In this document: piece after piece, positions 15,101 through 23,657 of the stretch
How positions within the stretch are numbered: the stretch's first letter is position 1
Layout: the number at the start of each line of letters is the position of its first letter
Source: Paenalicyclobacillus macrosporangiidus
GTDB lineage: Bacteria; Bacillota; Bacilli; Alicyclobacillales; Alicyclobacillaceae
Length of the DNA: 64,000 nt
Direction: 5' to 3'
NCBI RefSeq assembly: GCF_900116805.1
Contig: NZ_FPBV01000020.1
Coordinates: 1 to 64,000, forward strand
Position numbers and translations under genes: made by a program
Notes under the pieces: generated by a model
The model's input: only the letters and a program-made list of their open reading frames with translations
Told to the model about the DNA's origin: nothing
Database searches by the model: none

Positions 15101-16213
15101 GTGAAGGTACCGTTCATGGATCTCAGTGACCCGTCGGAGGAAGTGAGACAGGAGCTCCGGACCGCTGTGGAACGCGTCCTGAACAGTGGGCACTACATCT
15201 TGGGAAGTGAAGTCTCGGCGCTGGAGCAAGAAGTCCCGGCCTATTGCGGCACCCGGTTCGGTGTGGCGGTCGGAAACGGGACGGACGCCTTGGTCTTGTC
15301 CCTGTACGCGCTCGGGGTGGGCAAGGGGGACGAGGTCATCACCAGCCCCTTCACGTTTTTCGCCACCGTCGAAGCCATTCTGCAGGTCGGCGCGGTTCCC
15401 GTGTTTGCCGACGTGGACCCGCACACGTTCACCATCACGGCAAAGACCGTCGAAGCGCGAATCACCCGGAGGACCAAGGCCATCCTCCCCGTGCACATCT
15501 TTGGGCTCATGGCGGATATGCCGGGGCTGCTCCAACTGGCCAAGGCATACCGCTTGCTCATCCTGGAGGACGCGTGCCAAGCGATTGGGGCGACCTGGGA
15601 GGGAAACGGTCCCGGTTTTTACGGCAACGCGGCGACCCTGTCCTTTTTCCCGACCAAGAACCTGGGCGGGTGTGGAGACGGAGGCATGATTTTGACGCAG
15701 GATGCAGGGCTGGCGCAGCGGCTGCGCCGCCTGCGCGTTCACGGGAGTGTGCAGAAATACGTGCATGAGGAGGTGGGGTGGAATAGCCGCTTGGACGAAA
15801 TTCAGGCCGCTCTCTTGCGGGTGAAGCTGAGGAAGTTGGACGAATGGACGGAGCGGCGGCGGTCTTTGGCGCGGCGCTACGACGAAGGACTTCGCGGCCT
15901 GCCGCTGCAGGTACCCGTCACTCCCGAACAGGTACGGCACGTGTATCACCTGTACACCATCGTGACGGAGCCGCGAGACGCGCTCAAAGCCGCACTGGCG
16001 AAGCAGGGTATTGAGACCCAGGTGTACTATCCGTTGCCGATGCACCTGCAGCCCGCTCTGCGCGGACTCGGATATCAACCGGGGGATTTTCCGGTCGCCG
16101 AGCACCTCGCTGAACACTGTCTGTCGTTGCCGCTGTATCCGTGGCTCAGAACCGACCACCAGGACCACGTCATCGAGTCGATTCGCCGTTTTTCGGCGAA
16201 CGCTGAATCCTGA
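15101..16213 (+). CDS. DegT/DnrJ/EryC1/StrS aminotransferase
   Basis: A 370-residue PLP-dependent sugar aminotransferase. It starts KVPFMDLSDP, shows NGTDALVLSLYALGVGKGDE, the cofactor Asp in LLILEDACQAIGA, and the Schiff-base Lys in LSFFPTKNLGGCGDGG (near residue 187). The C-terminal GIETQVYYPLPMHLQPAL is typical of the WlbC/WbpE/FdtB branch. It should convert a 3-keto nucleotide sugar to the 3-amino sugar with glutamate as donor. With the dehydrogenase and acetyltransferase it completes a C3-acetamido sugar module. Confidence 0.92.
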   Translation: MKVPFMDLSDPSEEVRQELRTAVERVLNSGHYILGSEVSALEQEVPAYCGTRFGVAVGNGTDALVLSLYALGVGKGDEVITSPFTFFATVEAILQVGAVPVFADVDPHTFTITAKTVEARITRRTKAILPVHIFGLMADMPGLLQLAKAYRLLILEDACQAIGATWEGNGPGFYGNAATLSFFPTKNLGGCGDGGMILTQDAGLAQRLRRLRVHGSVQKYVHEEVGWNSRLDEIQAALLRVKLRKLDEWTERRRSLARRYDEGLRGLPLQVPVTPEQVRHVYHLYTIVTEPRDALKAALAKQGIETQVYYPLPMHLQPALRGLGYQPGDFPVAEHLAEHCLSLPLYPWLRTDHQDHVIESIRRFSANAES

Positions 16214-16271
16214 CAGAGCCAGGCCACAGCATAGGTTCCGCTGCCATCATCCCAGAAGAAACGGCAGGTGA

Positions 16272-17279
16272 ATGACGGTGCCTACAGTGCTGCACGCTCC
16301 TATTGAAATTGCCGGTCAGATGGGAACGCTCTGCCAGGGTCTGCGCAATTTTGGCTGGACAGCGAACGGATACAACTGGTTTCATACCTACCTTCAATAC
16401 GACAGTCCGATTGTCCAGACCGACGCCTATGAATTGATGCACGTGTTTGAACCCTTGGTGAGAGCGGCCGATATCATTCATTTTCACAACGGAGACACGA
16501 TGTTGACGGACTATCGTGACCTGCCGATGTTGAAGGCGTTGGGAAAACCCATGGTCATGCATCACTGGGGCAACGACGTGCGCGACGTGGAAACCCTCAA
16601 TCGGAGACTGAAGTATCCGTTGCCGCCTTCGTACCATACGCCTGACGAGATTCGTGCCAAACTGGCCACGCTGTCGCAGTATATCGATCACGCCATCATC
16701 CAGGACCATGAACTGTATGAATTTATCGCTCCCTACTACAAGCGGGTGTACGAGTTGCCGTTGGTGGTGGACACGAAAGCGCTCCAGCCCGTCTACCCGA
16801 ATGTGTCCAATCCTTGTCCGCTGATTGTGCACGCTCCGACGAGTGACGAGTTCAAAGGCACCCGCTACGTGGAGAGGGCCATCGACAACCTCAGGAGCCG
16901 GTATCGGTTTGAATACAAGCGCATTGAAAAGATGAACCACAAAGCGGCGATGAGTTGGTATGAACGGGCGGACATCGTCATTGATCAAGTGATGTGCGGG
17001 ACGTACGGTCTGCTGAGCGTGGAAGCCATGGCGATGGGCAAACCGGTGATTGCCTACATCCGGGACGACCTGCGCCCCACCTATCCCGGCCCGCTTCCCA
17101 TCGTGTCCGCCGACCCAGATACGCTGGAGGTCAACGTGGCCGCCCTGATTTCCGATCCCGGCCGCAGGCGGGCGCTCGGCATGCAGGGGCGGCGGTACGC
17201 CGAGCAGTACCACGATACGGGTGTGGTCGTCCAACGGCTCATTCGGATTTACGAAGAAATCTTGCAGGAGAAGCAGTAA
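16272..17279 (+). CDS. GT-B glycosyltransferase (GT4-like), copy 1
   Basis: A 335-residue cytosolic glycosyltransferase. The N-terminal domain has APIEIAGQMGTLCQGL and IIHFHNGDTM, then GKPMVMHHWGNDVRD. The C-terminal domain has LIVHAPTSDEFKG, DIVIDQVMCGTYGLLSVEAM and MGKPVIAYIRDDL. The C-terminal motif aligns with the GT4 EX7E region, but the first Glu is replaced (CGTYGLLSVE). A paralogue with the same landmarks is at 18285. Each copy is followed by a DUF4855 protein. Donor and acceptor are unknown; the preceding genes suggest an acetamido sugar donor. Confidence 0.82.
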   Translation: MTVPTVLHAPIEIAGQMGTLCQGLRNFGWTANGYNWFHTYLQYDSPIVQTDAYELMHVFEPLVRAADIIHFHNGDTMLTDYRDLPMLKALGKPMVMHHWGNDVRDVETLNRRLKYPLPPSYHTPDEIRAKLATLSQYIDHAIIQDHELYEFIAPYYKRVYELPLVVDTKALQPVYPNVSNPCPLIVHAPTSDEFKGTRYVERAIDNLRSRYRFEYKRIEKMNHKAAMSWYERADIVIDQVMCGTYGLLSVEAMAMGKPVIAYIRDDLRPTYPGPLPIVSADPDTLEVNVAALISDPGRRRALGMQGRRYAEQYHDTGVVVQRLIRIYEEILQEKQ

Positions 17280-17292
17280 GGGAGGAGTGTCC

Positions 17293-18288
17293 GTGGCGTT
17301 TCTGACCGCGGTGGAGTCAGGTGTTCAACCGCACATGATCCGGTGTGGCATCCTCTGCTCCCCCTCGGCACCCCGGTGCCGGCGCTGGAGGGTTGACCAG
17401 CTCCTTCCCTGTCTCGCCTTTGTGCAGTCCGGTAAAGTTCTGGACCAATGTTTCGAAGGCGTCCTGTTTGAAGCGGATCTCTCGTGTCGGGGTGAAATGA
17501 TCTCGCCCCGATCCATGGGATTTGGTCAACCTCCGACGGCAAGGACCTGGCTGGATGTTGTCGAGGAGTTGTTTCGTCCGGAGCAGAACGTCCCAGCCTT
17601 GCTGCAGACCTCGCAACGGCTGCCTGCCGGGAGGCAGGTTGACCTTTGGATTGCCCTGCCGTATCCGTTCGAAAATCAACCCGGATTCGGAACGGTCCGA
17701 GGCAAGCGACTGAACTTTCAGAGCAACCCGGAGCACAGAACCGAGGCTGTGGTGTGGTGGATGGAACAGGTTTGCAGACGCTGGCAGAGGACGTCGCGGC
17801 GCGTGCCGTCGCACCGCGTGGTGTTTCGCGGATTCGCCTGGACGCGAAGCATGTTGTGGCCGGCGGATCACGGCGTGATCCGGGAGGTCGCCGAGTGGGT
17901 CCACCGAAACCAACTGAAGCTGATGTGGTGTTATCACGACAGGACGGAGGGCGCTGACAGCGCGGGTGAACTCGGTTTCGATCTGTGCCTGAACCGGCCA
18001 CTCCTCGCCCGCGGCATCCACCGCATCGACGCCGCGGCGGCATTTGCCGAACAGCACGGGCATGGGGTGATCCTCGCCTGGGATGGAGCGAGGTGTCCTG
18101 ATTCATTGACCGAGGTGCTGCAGGCCGTTCGCAACCGGATCCGCGAGGCGGTTCAACTGCTGGAACTGCCTTTTGGTGTGGTGGGCCAGTGGTGTCAGCA
18201 AGCCGAGCCTGCGTATCGCGCATTGTACCAGTACATCCGCGGGATCGAGGCCCAGAACGGGGATTCGAAGGGGGGTGCGCGGACATGA
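17293..18288 (+). CDS. DUF4855 protein, copy 1
   Basis: A 331-residue protein that fits the DUF4855 pattern: DLWIALPYPF (about residue 117), a central AVVWWMEQV, VVFRGFAWTRSML and ELGFDLCLNRPLL. These landmarks lie on strands and loops typical of a TIM-barrel-like glycosidase fold, a family inference. The GTG at 17293 was chosen for its spacing from GGAGG. Its stop overlaps the next glycosyltransferase as ATGA. It is more divergent than copy 2: the W-G/D-N-Y motif seen there is replaced by MWCYHDRTEG, so catalytic competence is doubtful. Confidence 0.7.
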   Translation: MAFLTAVESGVQPHMIRCGILCSPSAPRCRRWRVDQLLPCLAFVQSGKVLDQCFEGVLFEADLSCRGEMISPRSMGFGQPPTARTWLDVVEELFRPEQNVPALLQTSQRLPAGRQVDLWIALPYPFENQPGFGTVRGKRLNFQSNPEHRTEAVVWWMEQVCRRWQRTSRRVPSHRVVFRGFAWTRSMLWPADHGVIREVAEWVHRNQLKLMWCYHDRTEGADSAGELGFDLCLNRPLLARGIHRIDAAAAFAEQHGHGVILAWDGARCPDSLTEVLQAVRNRIREAVQLLELPFGVVGQWCQQAEPAYRALYQYIRGIEAQNGDSKGGART

Positions 18289-19295
18289 GAGTTCTCCAAT
18301 GTCCGACCGAGATTGCGGGTCAGATGGGGATCTTGACAAAGGCACTGGCGCGAGCGGGCATCGAGTCGACCGCCTACAACACGTTTCACAGTTATCTGGG
18401 GTACCGCGATCACATTTACAACGTCGACCCGTACGAACTCGAAGCGATGATGGGCGATGCCATCCAGCACTTCGACGTGTTTCACTTTCACTACGGGCAG
18501 ACGATGGCTCCAGACTTCGCGGACCTGCCGGAGATTTTCCGCCTCGGAAAACCGATGGTGATGCACCACTGGGGAAACGATGTTCGGACCCACGCGTTGG
18601 CTTCGGCCAACAATCCGTACGTGTATACGGGGGATTCACCCCCGCCGGAGCAAATTCACCAAACGCTGACGCAGATCACACGATATGTCCGGCACGCCAT
18701 TGTGCAGGACCACGAGGTCTATGCTTACGTCGCTTCCTACTACAAACGCGTGCACGTCGTGCCCATTGCATTGGATGTTCGCTCGATCCAGCCTAGCCCT
18801 CCTTCAGTGAAGGAGGACCGGCCGTTGATTGTACACGCACCCACGAATCCCCTCTTCAAGGGCACCGCGTACATCGAGGAGGCCATCGAGACACTCCGCG
18901 AGCAAGGTCTGCGTTTCAGGTACCAGCGAGTGGAAAACGTCAGCAACCAAGAGGCGTTGGCTTTGTACCGCAGTGCCGACATCGTGGTGGATCAGATTCT
19001 GTGCGGATCGTACGGCCTGTTGGCGGTGGAATCGATGAGCCTCGGCAAACCCGTGGTCGGGTACATTCGGGAAGACCTGGTGAAGACATTTCCGGAGACT
19101 CCGCCGATTGTTTCGGCCAACCCGGACCAGGTGTACGATGCGCTGAAGGAACTCATCCAGAACCCGGTGCTGCGCGTGGAGAAAGGAAGACAGGGAAGGC
19201 TGTACGCCGAACGGCACCATGCGGCTGAAGTGGTGGCGCAGCAGTTGCTTCGCGTGTACAGGGAGATTTCCAACGAAGTGGATGTGAGGTCGTGA
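18285..19295 (+). CDS. GT-B glycosyltransferase (GT4-like), copy 2
   Basis: A 336-residue paralogue of the enzyme at 16272, with the same ordered landmarks: CPTEIAGQMGILTKAL, FHFHYGQTM, GKPMVMHHWGNDVR, LIVHAPTNPLFKG, DIVVDQILCGSYGLLAVESM and LGKPVVGYIREDL. As in copy 1, the first acidic residue of the GT4 EX7E pair is absent (CGSYGLLAVE). The ATG overlaps the stop of the preceding DUF4855 gene (ATGA), so the two are translationally coupled. It probably adds a second, related sugar to the same glycan. Confidence 0.82.
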   Translation: MRVLQCPTEIAGQMGILTKALARAGIESTAYNTFHSYLGYRDHIYNVDPYELEAMMGDAIQHFDVFHFHYGQTMAPDFADLPEIFRLGKPMVMHHWGNDVRTHALASANNPYVYTGDSPPPEQIHQTLTQITRYVRHAIVQDHEVYAYVASYYKRVHVVPIALDVRSIQPSPPSVKEDRPLIVHAPTNPLFKGTAYIEEAIETLREQGLRFRYQRVENVSNQEALALYRSADIVVDQILCGSYGLLAVESMSLGKPVVGYIREDLVKTFPETPPIVSANPDQVYDALKELIQNPVLRVEKGRQGRLYAERHHAAEVVAQQLLRVYREISNEVDVRS

Positions 19296-19329
19296 ATCCA
19301 GCGAGACCAGCCATGAAGGAGCGTTCATC

Positions 19330-20361
19330 GTGATGGAGAAACCGAGCCCCAACCCATACCTTCCGTGGAACGTTCACGACAACGAGAGCCCGGTCGTTCA
19401 TCTCAGGTGCGGCGACGACCTCCTCCGCAGCGGGTATCGCCGATGGAGTGCCGCCGACTTGGCGGACCATCTGTTTTACTGGATAGACGGCCGTCCCTGT
19501 GACACCCTGTTTCGCGCTTTTGTCTTTTCTCCGAATCGGGCGCTCAGCGGTCGCTTTCTGAACCCGGTGTTCACGGGGTTCGAACCGGCGTCGAACGAGA
19601 CCGATTGGGTAGAGTGGTTGGATGAACTGTTCCGTCCCGGCTTTCATTTACACGCGCTGAAGGATGTGGCGCAACAGTCGCCGGTGCCCTGCATGCCCGT
19701 GGATGTCTGGATCACGCTGCCGTATCCCGACGCGCGCCAGTCCGACTTTGGAGCGGTGAACGGCTTGGCGCTCGACTTCCAGCGGAATGTGCACCGGCTG
19801 ACGGCCGTCAACTGGTGGATAGGCCAGTTTGTCTCGCGCTGGATGACATCCGGGCTGGAGGGACCCCTCCGCTTGCGGGGCTTTCGTTGGCCGCGGGAAG
19901 TGATCGGGGATGTGGACGTCGATTTTGTGCCCTTGGTGAGCACGGTGGTGCGTGCGTTCGGCAGGCAATTCATGTGGCTCACCAACTACGGTGCGGGCCA
20001 TTCCACCGAATGGTCCGACCTCGGTTTCGACGTGATTGCTTTGCATCCCAACTATTCCGGGAATACGGCACTGGACTGGAACTGGATTGACCACGCGGCC
20101 ACGTTTGCAAGGGCCTATCGGTGCGGCATACAAGTCGTGTGCGGGAAGGGGTTGCTGTATGACGAGAACCACATCTATGACTACTTCAACCGTGGGTTGC
20201 CTGCCTATAACGGATATATGCGCACGGCCTTTACGGTGATGACCTTCGACCAGGTGAGTCCACGTGAACTCTACGAGACCCGGCTTCCCGTCTACATTGC
20301 CGTGTACAGCTTCGTGAAAGGCATCTATCAGAAATGGACGTATCCGAACATGCGATACTGA
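19330..20361 (+). CDS. DUF4855 protein, copy 2
   Basis: A 343-residue DUF4855 protein with clearer family features than copy 1: DVWITLPYPD near residue 125, LTAVNWWIGQFVSRWM, LRLRGFRWPRE, MWLTNYGAGHSTEW, LGFDVIALHPNYSGN and a C-terminal VYIAVYSFVKGIYQKW. The GTG start lies 8 bases after AGGAG; an ATG follows directly. There is no signal peptide, so it should act in the cytosol. Together with the glycosyltransferase before it, it repeats the gene pair at 16272-18288. It is the last gene of the cluster. Confidence 0.8.
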   Translation: MMEKPSPNPYLPWNVHDNESPVVHLRCGDDLLRSGYRRWSAADLADHLFYWIDGRPCDTLFRAFVFSPNRALSGRFLNPVFTGFEPASNETDWVEWLDELFRPGFHLHALKDVAQQSPVPCMPVDVWITLPYPDARQSDFGAVNGLALDFQRNVHRLTAVNWWIGQFVSRWMTSGLEGPLRLRGFRWPREVIGDVDVDFVPLVSTVVRAFGRQFMWLTNYGAGHSTEWSDLGFDVIALHPNYSGNTALDWNWIDHAATFARAYRCGIQVVCGKGLLYDENHIYDYFNRGLPAYNGYMRTAFTVMTFDQVSPRELYETRLPVYIAVYSFVKGIYQKWTYPNMRY

Positions 20362-20364
20362 CGA

Positions 20365-20429
20365 GGTTGGCGGGGATTGCCCTGCGCCTGTGCCGGTGGG
20401 TAAGACGCATCGCAAAACCCCCGCCAACC
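20365..20429. terminator. Long-loop inverted repeat between convergent genes
   Basis: Eleven-base perfect arms (GGTTGGCGGGG and CCCCGCCAACC) enclose 43 bases between the stops of the DUF4855 gene and the GGDEF/HD-GYP gene. It is a likely shared terminator or transcription roadblock, without a strong T-run. Confidence 0.5.
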
Positions 20430-20443
20430 GGTATTTTGCCATC

Positions 20444-22582
20444 TCAGCCCTGGCTTCCGATTGCAGGACACGGGCGATGAGACCAATGTTGCAGCAAGAG
20501 ATCGGTCAGGGTTGGATCGAACTGACGGCCCTTCTGTTCGCGAAAGTATGAAGCGACCCGCTCCTCCGGCCAAGCGTTCTTGTAAGGCCGCGGACTGAGC
20601 AATGCGTCCAAAACGTCCGCAATCGCGGTCAAGCGCCCCGCAAACGGGATGTCGTGTCCCGCCAGTCCGCGAGGATAACCTTGCCCATCCCACCGCTCAT
20701 GGTGTGTCCATGCGATGTCCAGCGCAAAGGCCAGAAGCCGTTCGATGGGACGGTTGCGCACGGTGACCCATCTGCCAATGAAATGCATGAGCATGTCCCG
20801 TCCGATTTCTGCGTGACTCTGCACGTAGGCGTACTCCGCTTTGGTCAGCGCGGAAGGCTTGAGCAGAAGTTCGCGGGCGATGAATGCTTTTCCAATGTCG
20901 TGAGCCACACTGGCCATCGCAATCAACTGCACGTCTTCGTCGTTCACGATGTCGTGAGCGGCCGCAAGTTCGCCCAGCCAGTGCACGTACTGCTGTACGC
21001 GATCCACATGTTCAGGCAGGCCGGGAATCCCCATTTCCGCAATATGGGCGAGGCCGGACAGAAAGGAGGCATAAAGATCCAAGTTGTTCTCCTGAGTCTC
21101 CTTCATCGTCGCAGCCGACGTAGCCAGAGAAGCTTCGCAAACCGACGCCTGTTCAGGGATGACCACGCTGCAATAGCCCACCGTGTTGTTTCCTAACTCC
21201 ACCGCGCCGATGTATTCCTGTGCATTCCAACGATCCCCGTTCGACCGAACGTTTTGAAACGTACCCGCCCATTGCTTGTGTTTCGCCAGTTCGTCACGAA
21301 CGCGCCGGTACAGCTCTGTGTTGGCCGCGGCGTGAGAAGCCAGCACGCTGGGTTTACGCCCGACCAGTTCACTGCGCGGATACCCGGTCATTTTTTCGAA
21401 TGCGGGGTTGACATCGATAATGGTGTGGTCCTCGGTGGTCAGGACGAAGCCGACCGGACTGTTTCGGACGATGGATTGAAACGCCTGGACGGCCCAATTC
21501 AAGTGGCGGCCGAAGGATACATACTCGTCTTCATAGGAAGGCGTGGAGCTTGTCCCACTCCAAGCCATGATGGCGTTTTTGCCAAAGCGCTTGATGCGCA
21601 ACAACGCCTGGTCTGCGCGGTTCAACAGGTCGTCGTTCAGCCGTCCGGTCGCGATGCCAATACTGGCGCGAATATAAAACGGCTTCGGCAAGGGATTCAA
21701 TTCGAGCGGTTGCGAGGTCAGACGCTGATGAATGCGCTCAGCCACTTTCTCCGGATTCTCCGAGGAGGGCGGCGAAACGAGCAAGATCAGAAATTCATCT
21801 CCACCCCATCGAATGACGGCGTCTTCCGCCCGTACGCACGCGTGCAAGCGTCGTGCGGTCTCTTGAAGAAGTTGATCGCCCACATCGTGTCCGTAGGTGT
21901 CGTTGACAAACTTGAACTCATCCAAGTCCACAATGATGGCAGTGACCCATTCGTCCTTGTGATTTTGGATCCACCGGTAGGCGCCGCGGCGATTGAGGCA
22001 CCTCGTCAGGTGATCCAGGAGACTTTCCCGAAGCGCACGTTCCCGCCGACGTCGTTCGTGACAGTAGGTGACAAACAGCAGACTCGCGACGGAACCGACG
22101 ACGACGTCCATGAATGAAATCCCCTCGTGAGGAACGAAGACAAACACCGCCGCGACGGTCAGTACAAACGGAACGGCGGTCAAGGGAGACCGGTTGAACC
22201 GTGTTAGAAGGACCGCGAGGAGGATCAGAATACAATTCACCCATTTCAGGATGGGAGAATGGACGGGCCACCACCACGTCAAGGCCACGAAACCGGCCAG
22301 CGTCGCACAGGTTGCCCATGAATGCCGTTGCTTGGTATCCGGACGCCAATGCAAGTCCATCAGTACCGCCGCGGTGACGGGCAGCACAAACAGACTGAGC
22401 TCGTCGACGGCGAACGCCCAGGTTCCCAGTGCCACGCATGCACTGGCAATTTCCAACAGATCCCATACGCCATCCGGGATGCGGCGAAGCCATCTCACCT
22501 GTCGCAGACGGCAGAATGCTTCCAAAAACCCAATGATGCCTGCGGCCACCCAGCACGCATGAACGACGTTCTCCAGGAACAC
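20444..22582 (-). CDS. GGDEF-PAS-HD-GYP cyclic-di-GMP protein
   Basis: A 712-residue membrane signalling protein. The first 170 residues form about six transmembrane helices. A diguanylate cyclase domain follows with an intact GGDEF (residues 260-264, IRWGGDEFLIL) and an RxxD inhibitory site exactly five residues before it (RAED). A PAS domain comes next (SPVGFVLTTEDHTIIDVNPA), then an HD-GYP phosphodiesterase (VAHDIGKAF and HHERWDGQGYP). Both output domains keep their key residues, so it could make and degrade cyclic-di-GMP under PAS or membrane control. It may govern surface-glycan production, but nothing in the sequence ties it to the glycan genes beside it. Confidence 0.93.
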   Translation of the reverse strand: MFLENVVHACWVAAGIIGFLEAFCRLRQVRWLRRIPDGVWDLLEIASACVALGTWAFAVDELSLFVLPVTAAVLMDLHWRPDTKQRHSWATCATLAGFVALTWWWPVHSPILKWVNCILILLAVLLTRFNRSPLTAVPFVLTVAAVFVFVPHEGISFMDVVVGSVASLLFVTYCHERRRRERALRESLLDHLTRCLNRRGAYRWIQNHKDEWVTAIIVDLDEFKFVNDTYGHDVGDQLLQETARRLHACVRAEDAVIRWGGDEFLILLVSPPSSENPEKVAERIHQRLTSQPLELNPLPKPFYIRASIGIATGRLNDDLLNRADQALLRIKRFGKNAIMAWSGTSSTPSYEDEYVSFGRHLNWAVQAFQSIVRNSPVGFVLTTEDHTIIDVNPAFEKMTGYPRSELVGRKPSVLASHAAANTELYRRVRDELAKHKQWAGTFQNVRSNGDRWNAQEYIGAVELGNNTVGYCSVVIPEQASVCEASLATSAATMKETQENNLDLYASFLSGLAHIAEMGIPGLPEHVDRVQQYVHWLGELAAAHDIVNDEDVQLIAMASVAHDIGKAFIARELLLKPSALTKAEYAYVQSHAEIGRDMLMHFIGRWVTVRNRPIERLLAFALDIAWTHHERWDGQGYPRGLAGHDIPFAGRLTAIADVLDALLSPRPYKNAWPEERVASYFREQKGRQFDPTLTDLLLQHWSHRPCPAIGSQG

Positions 22583-22858
22583 GGCTCCGTCCCTCCCGAG
22601 TTGTCCTCACGATTCGTTGCAAAACGGGCGAAGAACACAGGACTTCCAGCATTTCCACGTTACAAATGATGTACAAACTGAGGAGCCCCCACAAGACCGG
22701 GTTGTATCATTTTTGTTTGCATTGGTTTGCAGTCTCCATGGCCTATGGTTCCACACCCGGTGGGTCATGCGGACCTGCGTGACGATCCGATCAGGCACAG
22801 TAGTACACTTGGATCATCGGGGAGGACCGCCGGGATGTGAGCGGTTTGCAATCCGCCG

Positions 22859-22887
22859 TTGACGTACCGGTGCCCACCCGGTATGCT
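22859..22887 (+). promoter_or_regulatory. Promoter of the trpG-trpE operon
   Basis: TTGACG, a 17-base spacer and TATGCT. The expected start of transcription, near 22893, is exactly where the NAG-triplet array begins. Confidence 0.75.
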
Positions 22888-22892
22888 GTGCG

Positions 22893-22930
22893 TAGATGAG
22901 CTGAGTCAGTTGAGCTGAGTCGAGCCTGAG
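22893..22930 (+). promoter_or_regulatory. Candidate TRAP (trp RNA-binding attenuation protein) site
   Basis: Seven (T/G)AG triplets start at 22893, 22898, 22903, 22912, 22917, 22922 and 22928, with a CAG at 22907 filling the one long gap. Spacers are two or three bases, the layout bound by the 11-subunit TRAP ring in Bacillus trp leaders. It lies at the 5' end of the leader, before a terminator and an anthranilate synthase operon. Function is inferred. Confidence 0.6.
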
Positions 22931-22970
22931 GGGAACCTGCATAGCTCCATGGATTCCGCGCTCAAGCTTG

Positions 22971-22994
22971 CCACAGCCCTGCTGTGGTTTTTTT
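22971..22994 (+). terminator. Leader terminator (attenuator) of trpG-trpE
   Basis: CCACAG, loop CCCTG, CTGTGG then seven Ts, placed 60 bases before trpG and downstream of its promoter, so it must be read through for expression. A competing pairing between TTGAGC (22910-22915, within the triplet array) and GCTCAA (22960-22965) could be part of an antiterminator. Confidence 0.8.
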
Positions 22995-23055
22995 GGCGCC
23001 TCTTGTGAATCCTCTCCCTCCGGTTCAGCTCGACAGAGCTGAAAGGGTGGATGTC

Positions 23056-23613
23056 ATGCTCCTCGTGATTGACAACTACGACTCCTTCACGTACAACCTC
23101 GTGCAGTACTGCGCGGAACTGGGGGCGGACGTGGTGGTCCGCCGAAACAATGCTCCCCTCTCCGAATTAAGGGACCTGCGGCCCGATGCGCTGCTGGTGT
23201 CGCCCGGACCCTGCACGCCGAATGAGGCCGGATGTTCCCTGGACGCCATCCGTCACTTCGCCGGCCGCATCCCCGTGCTCGGCGTGTGCCTGGGCCATCA
23301 GGCATTGGGGCAGGCCTTTGGCGGCCGCGTGGTGCGCGCCCCGCGCCTGATGCACGGGAAGACCTCATTCATCCGCCATCACGGGGATCCGCTGTTCACC
23401 GGCGTCCCGAACCCGTTTCAGGCGACGCGCTACCACTCCCTGGTGGTGGAACGCGAATCGCTGCCGGACACATTCGACGTGATCGCCGACTGCGACGGGC
23501 TGATTATGGGCCTCCGCCACCGTCCGACGGGTGCGGCGGGGGTGCAGTTCCATCCGGAGTCCATTCTGACGCCCGACGGGAAGCGGATGCTCGCCAATTT
23601 CTTGGCCAGTTGA
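23056..23613 (+). CDS. trpG: Anthranilate synthase component II (glutamine amidotransferase)
   Basis: A 185-residue class I glutamine amidotransferase that supplies ammonia to the synthase subunit. It shows [16 protein letters not shown], the catalytic Cys in [16 protein letters not shown] (near residue 79), and the His-Glu pair in [12 protein letters not shown]. The ATG follows AAAGGGTGG. Such subunits can serve both tryptophan and folate synthesis. Its operon with a PIAGT-type synthase subunit argues mainly for tryptophan. Regulation is probably by the attenuator-like leader. Confidence 0.9.
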   Translation: MLLVIDNYDSFTYNLVQYCAELGADVVVRRNNAPLSELRDLRPDALLVSPGPCTPNEAGCSLDAIRHFAGRIPVLGVCLGHQALGQAFGGRVVRAPRLMHGKTSFIRHHGDPLFTGVPNPFQATRYHSLVVERESLPDTFDVIADCDGLIMGLRHRPTGAAGVQFHPESILTPDGKRMLANFLAS

Positions 23614-23657
23614 CGGGACGCAGACAGAATTCGATGACACCGGGGAGGCGAGCCAGG

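Noticed and set aside
14243-16168. 641-codon open frame antisense to the acetyltransferase and aminotransferase
   Set aside because: The sense genes have full motif sets; the antisense product is low-complexity.
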